From positions 219,157-283,156 of the forward strand of contig CAJUAH010000002.1 of assembly GCA_910584375.1 (NCBI GenBank): a DNA stretch of 64,000 nt, read 5' to 3'. The translations under genes were made by a program, and so were the position numbers. Shown in pieces: positions 8,609 through 15,759 of the stretch. The stretch comes from an uncultured Acetatifactor sp. (lineage in GTDB: Bacteria; Bacillota; Clostridia; Lachnospirales; Lachnospiraceae). The notes under the pieces are model-generated. The model ran no database searches. It was not told the DNA's origin and saw only the letters and a program-made list of their open reading frames with translations. Each line of letters opens with the position of its first letter. The first letter of the stretch is position 1.

Positions 8609-9205
8609 TTAAATGCGCCTGTAAAGATCCCCTATGGCAGCCTCCGATACTGCCACCCGGCAGCAGTTTTCCACCGCCTTGAGTACTTTGTCAAAAAAGC
8701 TGTCCATCTCCGTCATATTTTTACAAAACGGAATATGCACAAAAATCATCTTTGTCTCCAACGCCTGATCACGGATACAGGCAAGCGCGTTCCAATACAG
8801 CGCATTGCAAAACGAGGTTCCGGCGTTATCGGAAATCCGAACCTCTAAGTCTTCCGCCTTGAGAGCATCCTGCAATTTTCCGTATGCGAAATCCGTGCGG
8901 ATCATGCCGTCTCTGTTTCTGGCGACAGTTTCAAGGTATACTTTATCCCGGATAACAGGTTTCTGCCCAAAGCTGAATACATACCTGTAGCTGCGCCGCC
9001 CGATCTCTGCAAAAAGGATCTGAGCGTCCAATACCTTGTCATTGGGCAGTATCAGCGACTTATAGACCGCTTTTTTTACAAGCAGTTCAGCGGATGTGCC
9101 CTCGAACCCGGTCAAGAGAATGTCCCCCTGCCAGTCCGCTGACCCCTGTACTTTTTTCACTGTATTACGGTCTGCCTCCCCGGACCCTGCAAGTAAAATG
9201 CCCAT
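8609..9205 (-). CDS. Pyrrolidone-carboxylate peptidase-like (C15) protein
   Basis: A 198-residue protein that keeps the three catalytic residues of family C15, which removes N-terminal pyroglutamate: Glu92 in YLETVARN, Cys133 in SDNAGTSFCN and His157 in FVHIPF. It differs from standard Pcp at the N-terminus, where the hallmark TGFEPFGG is reduced to LTGFEGTS at residues 31-38 and is preceded by about 27 extra residues. So the fold and catalysis look intact, but the substrate may differ. The start at 9203-9205 has an AAAGGGAG ribosome site. It follows the Cys-rich/GNAT fusion gene by 70 bases and is probably co-transcribed. Confidence 0.75.
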   Translation of the reverse strand: MGILLAGSGEADRNTVKKVQGSADWQGDILLTGFEGTSAELLVKKAVYKSLILPNDKVLDAQILFAEIGRRSYRYVFSFGQKPVIRDKVYLETVARNRDGMIRTDFAYGKLQDALKAEDLEVRISDNAGTSFCNALYWNALACIRDQALETKMIFVHIPFCKNMTEMDSFFDKVLKAVENCCRVAVSEAAIGDLYRRI

Positions 9206-9275
9206 GATCGTTACTCCCTTTCCGCGGCGATTCCTTTGTATCGCTGACACGCATGAAAATATCAATGCTAACAAT

Positions 9276-10796
9276 TCAGCAACCATACATCATGATAACA
9301 TTTTCAAAGCACTCATTGAACCCGAGATTTTTATACAGTACAAGGGCCTCCTCGGCGCCACTCAGAGTGACGGCGCGCACACCGTCCGCAAAGAGTTCCT
9401 CCAGCGCCCGGGAGCTTACCGCGGCAGCCGCTCCCCTCCTGCGATACTCCTCCAACGTAGATACAAATTCCAGAGACGCCACATCTCCAGTACGGATCGT
9501 GGCCGCCGTGGAGACCGCTACGCCGTCCATCTCACACAGGTACAGCCTTATGTCCTCACGCTCCACCCACACATAATAATGCTCGGCGTCTATCATCTCC
9601 CAGCCATGCAGGGCAGTGTTCACCACATCCACCCAGATCTTCATCTCTTCTCTGGTTCGGACTCTCTTTATGCGCATAGTATCTCCCAAGGATAAGCAGG
9701 ACCGGAACTCATGCTCATACAGTAACATCCCCGGCTCAGTCCCCCCTGCCGAAAGATTCTGAAATCCCACAGATTCCAGACGCTCAATGAGATCTCCGGG
9801 CAGGTCATCCGGTGTAACAATCCATCTCGACGGCACTCTGCCCGCCTTGATCCCCTCTATCAGAGCCGGCAGTTCCCTCTCCCATTCCTGTTCATCCAGA
9901 TTGATATGAAACGCCAGAGACGGCCCCTTTTCTCCTTCCTTTGGCATGATCCACTCCACCGGCCCCTGGTGCCAGTCGACGATCCCTGAGAGGGAAAAGG
10001 CCCGGTAATAGCGAAAATAATTGGCGGCCACAATACTTTTCTCCCTGCTCCGCACATATTTTTCCATGATATCCTCCGGTATATCGATCTCATATTCACA
10101 GCGCAGATCACCGTTTAACACAGAGCGTATCGGCCTGCCCTCCAACTCCCTGTCGAAAAGAGCCTCCATGGAATTCATAACATGTCCCTGACTGCAATGG
10201 CATAAAAGTGGGGAAACCGTTGCATCTGACAGGATCGACTCCTTTGCAAAGGGACAATGACAGGCATGATAACGTTTCATGACCTCATCCTCCGCCTTTA
10301 AATATTCTGCCATATTATAGGGAAAGGCCATACAAAGCAGCTTGTTCCCTCTTCGGACAGGAGCCAGCATGGCCGGATTCTGTCTGATAAATTCCAGTAC
10401 CTCATCTGTGATCTCCTGCCCGTAAAAATCTTTCTTTTCCTTATTCAGTTGGACGAAATACGCCATTGTATCCTCTTTGGATTTACAGAGAAAAGCGTCC
10501 AAGTCGCCTGTCGCCAGCAACTCCTCACGGACTTGGGACACCTGCGAAGGATGCAAGCCATGTCTCACCCTGCGTAGAATTTTTTCCGCCGTTTCTCCGG
10601 GAGCCATCTCTTTCAGTCTTTCCATAAACACATACATATTATGGCACTTACATTTACACTCTGTGTCCATATCCGGCAAAACAATATCTGCCGTCAGCGT
10701 CTCCCAAAACGCTTCTCCCAGCTCCGCGCATATTTCCTTTTTGAACGTGTGAAATCCGAATCCCAGTTCTTCATAGTTTATTGTGGTATCTCCCAT
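9276..10796 (-). CDS. Cys-rich N-terminal domain fused to a GNAT acetyltransferase
   Basis: A 506-residue two-part protein. The first 300 or so residues hold paired Cys motifs: CKCKC (47-51), then CHCPFAK and LCHCSQGH at about residues 175-210. They could bind zinc or an iron-sulfur cluster, and they resemble a Clostridia domain of unknown function (DUF6144-like from memory). The C-terminal 150 residues are a GNAT domain with the acetyl-CoA loop RRRGAA (452-457) and the ending YKNLGF. The ATG has a GGAGG ribosome site. A plausible role is modification of a small molecule or protein in response to metal or redox state; this is inference. Confidence 0.75.
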   Translation of the reverse strand: MGDTTINYEELGFGFHTFKKEICAELGEAFWETLTADIVLPDMDTECKCKCHNMYVFMERLKEMAPGETAEKILRRVRHGLHPSQVSQVREELLATGDLDAFLCKSKEDTMAYFVQLNKEKKDFYGQEITDEVLEFIRQNPAMLAPVRRGNKLLCMAFPYNMAEYLKAEDEVMKRYHACHCPFAKESILSDATVSPLLCHCSQGHVMNSMEALFDRELEGRPIRSVLNGDLRCEYEIDIPEDIMEKYVRSREKSIVAANYFRYYRAFSLSGIVDWHQGPVEWIMPKEGEKGPSLAFHINLDEQEWERELPALIEGIKAGRVPSRWIVTPDDLPGDLIERLESVGFQNLSAGGTEPGMLLYEHEFRSCLSLGDTMRIKRVRTREEMKIWVDVVNTALHGWEMIDAEHYYVWVEREDIRLYLCEMDGVAVSTAATIRTGDVASLEFVSTLEEYRRRGAAAAVSSRALEELFADGVRAVTLSGAEEALVLYKNLGFNECFENVIMMYGC

Positions 10797-10838
10797 GTTT
10801 TCTTCCTCCGTCGTTATTACGCATTCACTCTTTGCCGC

Positions 10839-11681
10839 CTATCCCCTGTTTTCCCGTTCTCTCTGACATACCGGACAGTAATATATATTTCCGCCCAAAT
10901 AAGATTCACGTACCAGAGTACCTCCGCATCTTGTACAAGGGTGCTTTATGGTCTTTGCCGACAATATGGTGCGATATCCCCCGGGACGGTTAAACAGATC
11001 CTTCTCCGTGTCCCGGCCTCCGCAGTCTCTCATCTCTTTCAATGTTGCTTTGATACTCTGATACAGTCTCGCTTTTTCTTCCTCCCCAATAGACTGAAGT
11101 TTTCTCTTCGGATGAATCCCTGCCCGGAACAGGATATCCTGTAATACGCCGTTTCCAAGACCCGGAATCCGTTTTTGCGTGGCCAATAGACCCTTTATGC
11201 TAAGTGTAGGTTTTTCCCGGCTCCACATCATATCAAAATAAATTTCATTGAAACCATCCGTCAGCGGGTTAGGTCCCTGCTGCCGTCTCGGCAGATTGTC
11301 TGAATAGGGAACACAGAGCATGGATCCCCACATCTGCACCGTGCAACACATTCGGGAGCCGTCTTCAAATACAAGTAGTAGCTGATGAGATTTCGGCAAT
11401 TTCTCCTCCGGCTCTAAATATTTCATGGGTGTACTGAGAGATAAGAGCATATCTCCGCAGATCACTTCCACATTACAGTCCCAGATATCCATGGTTCCTG
11501 TATCGGGACTGGCTCCCAAGATCTTTTTTCCTTCCAACAGTTCAGGATATCGGGATGGATCTCCTGAAAACTGTGCAAATCCGTGAGGAACCGCATTGGC
11601 AATCACGGTTTTCACCGTTTTCCCCACTATTGTCCTGTTTATCTGCTCTGCTAAAACATATACCTCCGGTAATTCAATCAT
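10839..11681 (-). CDS. Fpg/Nei-family DNA glycosylase-like protein without the N-terminal proline
   Basis: A 280-residue protein of the formamidopyrimidine-DNA glycosylase / endonuclease VIII family. It has the C-terminal zinc finger (C249, C252, C269, C272; HPCTRCGG and YYCPVCQ) and the helix-two-turn-helix region with IPGLGNGVLQDILF. The N-terminus reads MIELPEV, so the usual Pro nucleophile after Met is Ile, while Glu3 is kept. Without that proline the normal Schiff-base lyase chemistry should fail. It may be a monofunctional glycosylase, a lesion-binding protein or a member of a MIELPE subgroup. The start at 11679-11681 has a GGGG-type ribosome site; the frame extends 51 codons upstream. 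Confidence 0.85.
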   Translation of the reverse strand: MIELPEVYVLAEQINRTIVGKTVKTVIANAVPHGFAQFSGDPSRYPELLEGKKILGASPDTGTMDIWDCNVEVICGDMLLSLSTPMKYLEPEEKLPKSHQLLLVFEDGSRMCCTVQMWGSMLCVPYSDNLPRRQQGPNPLTDGFNEIYFDMMWSREKPTLSIKGLLATQKRIPGLGNGVLQDILFRAGIHPKRKLQSIGEEEKARLYQSIKATLKEMRDCGGRDTEKDLFNRPGGYRTILSAKTIKHPCTRCGGTLVRESYLGGNIYYCPVCQRERENRG

Positions 11682-11839
11682 GTAATGCCCCTGCCTTTCC
11701 GTGTATTCTCGTCTGTGGCCCGCTGTCATAGCTCCGCTAGGAATACGGCGATCCTCCCTGTCCGCTAAAAAGAGGGTGCCACATATGTAAGGTATTATTA
11801 GTTTAACACGATCCACATCAGGCAAATGAACCATTTATA

Positions 11840-12727
11840 TCATAAATGTCGTATGGGCGTAAACCATTCCATTTGACAGTATGTCCCGTCATAATCCTCA
11901 TCGCTTATACGTTCAAAATATAATTTCTGATTCTGCGTCTCATATTTCTTCCCCTGCCTGTTCGCAAAATCGCAGATCGCGTCATACATGCCTCTGGCCA
12001 TATCCGCATTGATATCATAATAATGATGTTTTCCGATGTAGTGGAATCTGGCACACATGCCGGAGGGAAAACAGTCCGCCATCATGCCTTCCGGTACTTG
12101 GGAGATGTCATTTACTTTGACAGAGGGCAAATAGTGAGAGTAACCCTCCCTTATGTCAACGATGCGGGTTATCCCATAATAGACATTTTTTTCCGCAATA
12201 TTATCAATCTTCAAACGGTCTTCCTCCCAAAATCTTTTCGCAAGCTTGGGCGGAAGTTCCACCGACTGGTCAAAGGGCACCTCAAAGCGCCTTCCTATCA
12301 CCCGAAACTGTGGAACCATAACAATCTCCGGCCCAAACATCGCTCCGTTCGGCAATTTATTCTCGGGAAAAATCTGCAGCGGCGGAAATACTTTGATGAT
12401 CGTTCCCGATCGTCGCAGTTCCCCGGGAGTGATCCGGTACTCTTTTTTAAAGGCGCGTATATATGCCTGTTCATGGGTGAATCCGTATTCATTCGCAATA
12501 TCAATAATACGATAGTCCGTTTTCAACAGTTTTTCCACACTGGCGGCCAACTTTCTGGACCGAATATACCCGGCAAGAGGAGTCCCAAAAGCAAACTTAA
12601 AAAGGCGCTGTAAATGAATCTCCGAAATATAGAATCTTTTTGACAGGTCTGCTATCGTTACTGTCTCCGTAATGTGATCTTCTATGGCAGACAGCAATTG
12701 TTCCATCAGATCATATGGCTGTAGCAT
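11840..12727 (-). CDS. AraC-family regulator with GyrI-like effector domain
   Basis: A 295-residue protein. Residues 8-105 are the two helix-turn-helix units of AraC/Rob type (VTIADLSKRFYISEIHLQRL and YGFTHEQAYIRAFKKEYRITP). Residues 130-290 look like a GyrI-like small-molecule-binding domain (PQFRVIGRRFEVPF, WFTPI). This order is that of Rob/BmrR-like multidrug or stress regulators. It probably activates transport or detoxification genes on binding a hydrophobic ligand. The ATG has AAAGGGAGGTGA. It begins 5 bases after the small 78-residue gene, so it is likely in one operon with it. Confidence 0.9.
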   Translation of the reverse strand: MLQPYDLMEQLLSAIEDHITETVTIADLSKRFYISEIHLQRLFKFAFGTPLAGYIRSRKLAASVEKLLKTDYRIIDIANEYGFTHEQAYIRAFKKEYRITPGELRRSGTIIKVFPPLQIFPENKLPNGAMFGPEIVMVPQFRVIGRRFEVPFDQSVELPPKLAKRFWEEDRLKIDNIAEKNVYYGITRIVDIREGYSHYLPSVKVNDISQVPEGMMADCFPSGMCARFHYIGKHHYYDINADMARGMYDAICDFANRQGKKYETQNQKLYFERISDEDYDGTYCQMEWFTPIRHL

Positions 12728-12731
12728 CGGT

Positions 12732-12968
12732 TCACCTCCCTTTTTCGTTCCAATAGCCGTTGTAAGGTCTATGGCTCCCCATAAATACTGAAATCCGTCG
12801 TAAGGCCGTTATTATACAACGTTCAACACCTGTCCCCGCTATTTCCCACTCGCTGTTTTCGTTGTATATAAGATCATCTATCTCCTCCCTGGAGAGCTCG
12901 TCGCTCCTGCCGATCACTTCACCCTCCACCGTCCATACCCATATGTCCCTGTCCACAAGAGTTTTCAT
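12732..12968 (-). CDS. Small protein translationally coupled to the AbiEi-like gene
   Basis: A 78-codon frame whose ATG overlaps the stop of the upstream gene in an ATGA arrangement (12965-12968), a strong hint of translational coupling. The acidic N-terminal half has an LSREEIDDLIYNENS segment; the second half reads EIAGTGVERCIITALRRIS. No membrane segment or known domain is seen. It is in the place where AbiEi-type regulators usually have a toxin, but it is far too small for an AbiEii nucleotidyltransferase. Function unknown. Confidence 0.6.
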   Translation of the reverse strand: MKTLVDRDIWVWTVEGEVIGRSDELSREEIDDLIYNENSEWEIAGTGVERCIITALRRISVFMGSHRPYNGYWNEKGR

Positions 12969-13561
12969 ATATACTTTTTCACCTGATTTAACGCATGCAG
13001 CTTTTCCGCATAACAGATAAGCCTGTCTTTTGCCGTTTCCTGCTGCCTGTAGCGCTCGATGACCAAACAGAATATATCGTCGTCTATCGTATCTTTAAAA
13101 CGGATACAATCGCAGACGCTCCTCTCTATATCGTAAACCGCATACTGTCCAAAATCTGTATTTACGGTTTTCTGATGTTCAGAAAAACCGTTCCCCGAAT
13201 AATAGTGCCTCGTCACAGGAAAACTCATTGCGATCTTGCTCCTGTCGTCTCTTCGGGTAGCTACCGAGACAGCGGGAGGTTCCGTCTCAATGAGTCCCTG
13301 ATAAAAACACGCGCTGTCCGCACAAATCACTGCCCTGGGGTTACTTCGGCATATCTCGATCGCCTTATAATCGCAGGGCTTGGAATAGTCGGCACAGCTA
13401 AACCAATAGATCCCATAACACACTTTTTCCAGCATACCACAGGAAACAAATTGCGCGATCTGTCTGTTGGTCAGCCCCTCTCTCAGCAACTCGGACGTAC
13501 TGATATACCCGTTATATTTTTCACTCAACCGATAGCATTTTGCGTATGTTTCTTTGATCAT
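12965..13561 (-). CDS. AbiEi-like antitoxin/regulator family protein
   Basis: A 198-residue protein. Its first 60 residues form a winged-helix head, with GYISTSELLREGLTNRQIAQ followed by LEKVCYGIYWF, the pattern of the AbiEi antitoxin N-terminal domain that binds its own promoter. The rest (PRAVICADSACFYQGL, then ERSVCDCIR) fits the AbiEi C-terminal region. I chose the ATG at 13559-13561 because a GGTGG ribosome site precedes it and because the promoter -10 box ends only 31 bases before it; the frame runs back to a TTG at 13633. No AbiEii toxin follows, only the coupled 78-residue gene. Confidence 0.75.
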   Translation of the reverse strand: MIKETYAKCYRLSEKYNGYISTSELLREGLTNRQIAQFVSCGMLEKVCYGIYWFSCADYSKPCDYKAIEICRSNPRAVICADSACFYQGLIETEPPAVSVATRRDDRSKIAMSFPVTRHYYSGNGFSEHQKTVNTDFGQYAVYDIERSVCDCIRFKDTIDDDIFCLVIERYRQQETAKDRLICYAEKLHALNQVKKYI

Positions 13562-13591
13562 ATTTTCCACCGCGGTATTTTTGTTACACAT

Positions 13592-13620
13592 ATAGTAATA
13601 TTTTTCATTACACACGTCAA
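13592..13620 (-). promoter_or_regulatory. Promoter of the AbiEi-like operon with direct repeats
   Basis: On the minus strand TTGACG (13615-13620), a 17-base spacer, and TACTAT (13592-13597). The motif TGTGTAAYR followed by A-rich sequence occurs in the spacer and again 24 bases later, just past the -10 box, as expected for an operator. Confidence 0.7.
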
Positions 13621-13634
13621 GTATGAATACCAAT

Positions 13635-13675
13635 AAAATACCCCATGAAAGCCCTGCTCTCTCATGGGGTATTTT
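13635..13675 (-). terminator. 14-bp hairpin between Rpn-type and AbiEi-like genes
   Basis: AAAATACCCCATGA (13635-13648) and TCATGGGGTATTTT (13662-13675) pair perfectly. It lies 30 bases after the stop of the Rpn-type gene. The loop sequence is conserved in copy B. Confidence 0.75.
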
Positions 13676-13705
13676 ATGATATTATCTGTTTTCGCCCAAA
13701 ACCAA

Positions 13706-14545
13706 TTACTCTGCTTCTTTTAAATATGTTCTTACCTGCTCTTCTGTCAGATCAAATTTCAACCGTAGCCTCGTTATAAGTTCTTCATCTGAAAGACCTA
13801 AGTCTTTTCCCATTGATATTGCTCCAAAGATCCTGCCGATCTCTTTTCCGATCTCTTTTCCTATTTCTTCGCCAATCTTCTGGTTTTCCCTGTCGCGCAT
13901 CAACAACGTCATATACTCGTGCCTCCATTCCCGGTTTTTCTTCGCTTCCTTCACAGCAGAATCAAGTTTCCTTACAAATATGTCTTCCGACGACTTGCCT
14001 GCCACATAATCCAAAAATGCTTTCAGTTCCTTGCTTATCGCTCCCCTTTTTCCATCGGCATTCAGAAAAATCTTTTTTGCCCCATCATTTAGAATAACCG
14101 TAGAATCTTCTTTACAGGTATTTTCAAAAGTATACACATAAAGGTCTTTTCCAAACAGATCCGACAAACAGATAAAGATAATGTAACTATTGTTCAGTGT
14201 ATCGTAATCCCGACCCTTATCCACCAGCTGCAAATCAATCATGCTTTGGTAGTATCTGGTTCTCCTTGGCAATAGATTGGAGGTAGCAGCCTGCATTTCG
14301 ATATCGTATACAGTGCCTTCCCCGTCGTTTACATATGCATCCAGCCGCACGCCTTTTGCGTCAAAATCTTCCTTTATGGTCTTCTGCAGTTCCGGATATT
14401 CCACATGGTCGATATCCATATCCGGCAGAATCCTCTGTAACAGTTCCTTACAAAGCTCTGCGTCCTGCATGACTTTCCCAAACAGGAAATCATTGGATAT
14501 GCCCAAATCTTCCCATTTAGTCTGTTTTTTTTCCACGTTTTCCAT
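13706..14545 (-). CDS. Rpn / PD-(D/E)XK nuclease family transposase-like protein
   Basis: A 279-residue protein of the widespread PD-(D/E)XK nuclease family annotated as Rpn or putative transposase. The N-terminus has the family hallmark SNDFLFGKVM; the nuclease core is RLDAYVNDG then YDIEMQ, giving Asp69, Asp81, Glu83 and Gln85. The C-terminus carries a four-residue repeat (IGEE, IGKE, IGKE, IGR; about residues 223-238) and an amphipathic helix. Family members promote recombination by cutting DNA and move within genomes without classic terminal repeats. An AGG-type ribosome site precedes the ATG. It has its own promoter at 14623-14651. Confidence 0.9.
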   Translation of the reverse strand: MENVEKKQTKWEDLGISNDFLFGKVMQDAELCKELLQRILPDMDIDHVEYPELQKTIKEDFDAKGVRLDAYVNDGEGTVYDIEMQAATSNLLPRRTRYYQSMIDLQLVDKGRDYDTLNNSYIIFICLSDLFGKDLYVYTFENTCKEDSTVILNDGAKKIFLNADGKRGAISKELKAFLDYVAGKSSEDIFVRKLDSAVKEAKKNREWRHEYMTLLMRDRENQKIGEEIGKEIGKEIGRIFGAISMGKDLGLSDEELITRLRLKFDLTEEQVRTYLKEAE

Positions 14546-14622
14546 TCCTTTACCTGTCTTCTTTCCAAAAAATCTGCCGGAAAACGCTGTGTATTTTATT
14601 GCCGTTGCTATCTCTTACGTCT

Positions 14623-14651
14623 ATTATACACAGTGTTCCGGCAAAATACAA
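14623..14651 (-). promoter_or_regulatory. Promoter of the Rpn-type gene
   Basis: On the minus strand TTGTAT (14646-14651) and TATAAT (14623-14628) are 17 bases apart. It shares TTGTATTTT, the CCGGA in the spacer and GTGTATAATAGA with the promoter at 8510-8538. Confidence 0.8.
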
Positions 14652-14678
14652 TAAGCTGTGAACTTATTTCGCTTTACC

Positions 14679-15044
14679 CTATTCCACTTTGCATCGTTCC
14701 TCGCTGTATACCTTGAGCATTTTCGCCTTTCCTTCCTCCCCATACAGTTTCAACATACACTCCTCACACAGATAGTCGGTCGCCGCTTCCGGGTGTTCCT
14801 TCTTTACTTGAAAATAAGGCGGATATAATATTTCTCCCTTTTTCAGCTTTTCCAAACAAATGCCACAGCGATCTGAAATGCACTCTATCGCCTCATATTC
14901 GTTTCCATCACACCAATGTACGCCTCGCTGTAGTCTTCGGAATATTTTCACCGCCGTTTCCTTTGAGATTTCTCCTGCATCAAACATTTCGCAGATCAAC
15001 TCAGCAACAGAATTCAATCCATGTCCTATATCGTGACAACTCAT
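14679..15044 (-). CDS. Small Cys-rich hypothetical protein
   Basis: A 121-residue protein starting MSCHDIGHGLNSVAE. It carries two CxxC pairs, CGIC in the middle and CEEC near the C-terminus, which could bind one zinc ion. HWCDGNEYEAIE lies between them and the N-terminus. The ATG at 15042-15044 has an AAGGAAGG ribosome site and a strong promoter (15095-15123); the frame extends 20 codons upstream but would start close to the -10 box. I recall similar proteins in other Lachnospiraceae, all uncharacterised. It shares its promoter and operator with the AbiEi-like gene. Confidence 0.75.
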   Translation of the reverse strand: MSCHDIGHGLNSVAELICEMFDAGEISKETAVKIFRRLQRGVHWCDGNEYEAIECISDRCGICLEKLKKGEILYPPYFQVKKEHPEAATDYLCEECMLKLYGEEGKAKMLKVYSEERCKVE

Positions 15045-15094
15045 AACCTGTACCTTCCTTTCACATGCTTCGGATTTAGCATTTCTTGTTACAC

Positions 15095-15123
15095 AAGATA
15101 GCATTTTTTATTACACATGTCAA
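15095..15123 (-). promoter_or_regulatory. Promoter of the small Cys-rich gene with direct repeats
   Basis: On the minus strand TTGACA (15118-15123), a 17-base spacer ending TGC (extended -10), and TATCTT (15095-15100). TGTGTAATAAAAAATGC in the spacer recurs as TGTGTAACAAGAAATGC 22 bases later. Confidence 0.8.
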
Positions 15124-15150
15124 GGATGAAATTGTAAATAAATGTAAAAA

Positions 15151-15185
15151 ATATCCCATGAAAGTCCTACGCTCTCATGGGATAT
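15151..15185 (-). terminator. rlmH terminator
   Basis: ATATCCCATGA (15151-15161) pairs with TCATGGGATAT (15175-15185), and a run of T follows on the minus strand. It lies 22 bases after the rlmH stop. Confidence 0.85.
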
Positions 15186-15207
15186 ATAAAAATTATCTGT
15201 TTTTCAC

Positions 15208-15687
15208 TCACTTGTGATACGGCTCGCCGCAGATGATCCGATAGGCCCGGTAGATCTGTTCGCACAGAATCACCCGCATCAACTGGTGGGGAAAGGTCAT
15301 ATCCGAAAAGCTGATCGCCAGGTCAGCGCGTTTTCGTATCTTTTCGTGGAGTCCCAGAGAACCGCCGATCACAAAGACGATATGGCTCTGCCCGCCAAGT
15401 CCCGCCCTGTCTATGATCTGCGCAAACGTCTCGGAGGTATACCGCCTGCCCTGAATCTCCAGCGTACAGACATAAGCCCCCTCCTCCAGACGGGACAGCA
15501 GGCGTTCGGCCTCCCTCTCCATGATCTGCTCCCTGAGAGTTTCCGAGGCTTTGTCCGGCGTCCTCTCGTCCGCGACCTCCACAATCTCCAGCCTGCAGTA
15601 TCTGCTCAGACGCTTGGCATATTCCCCTATAGCCTCCCGGTAAAAGCTCTCCTTGATCTTTCCCACGCACAAGATTGTAATCTTCAT
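15208..15687 (-). CDS. rlmH: 23S rRNA pseudouridine1915 N3-methyltransferase RlmH
   Basis: A 159-residue SPOUT-class methyltransferase of standard family length. It begins MKITILCVGKIKESF and carries the SAM-binding knot with FVIGGSLGL (about residues 106-114), then DMTFPHQLMRVILCEQIYRAYRI and the invariant ending GEPYHK. It uses SAM to methylate pseudouridine 1915 in helix 69 of 23S rRNA as a dimer on the 70S ribosome. It is a core gene that is followed by the terminator hairpin of cassette B. Confidence 0.97.
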   Translation of the reverse strand: MKITILCVGKIKESFYREAIGEYAKRLSRYCRLEIVEVADERTPDKASETLREQIMEREAERLLSRLEEGAYVCTLEIQGRRYTSETFAQIIDRAGLGGQSHIVFVIGGSLGLHEKIRKRADLAISFSDMTFPHQLMRVILCEQIYRAYRIICGEPYHK

Positions 15688-15759
15688 CGTCTACTCTGTC
15701 CCCAGTCTCTTTATTCCGGGCTGTCTATTTGGGAGATTTGGTCCCTTGCCGAAATACTG

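Larger units (their letters stand above)
13581..13692 (-). repeat. Regulatory cassette, copy A
   Basis: About 112 bases that match 15086-15203 (copy B) along their whole length with small gaps: the shared ends are TTGTTACACA and ATTATCTGTTTT (plus strand). Each copy contains a hairpin terminator followed on the minus strand by a promoter. Confidence 0.8.
15086..15203 (-). repeat. Regulatory cassette, copy B
   Basis: The 118-base partner of 13581-13692. Both copies hold hairpin, -35, spacer, -10 and the sequence just after the -10 in the same order. Confidence 0.8.
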
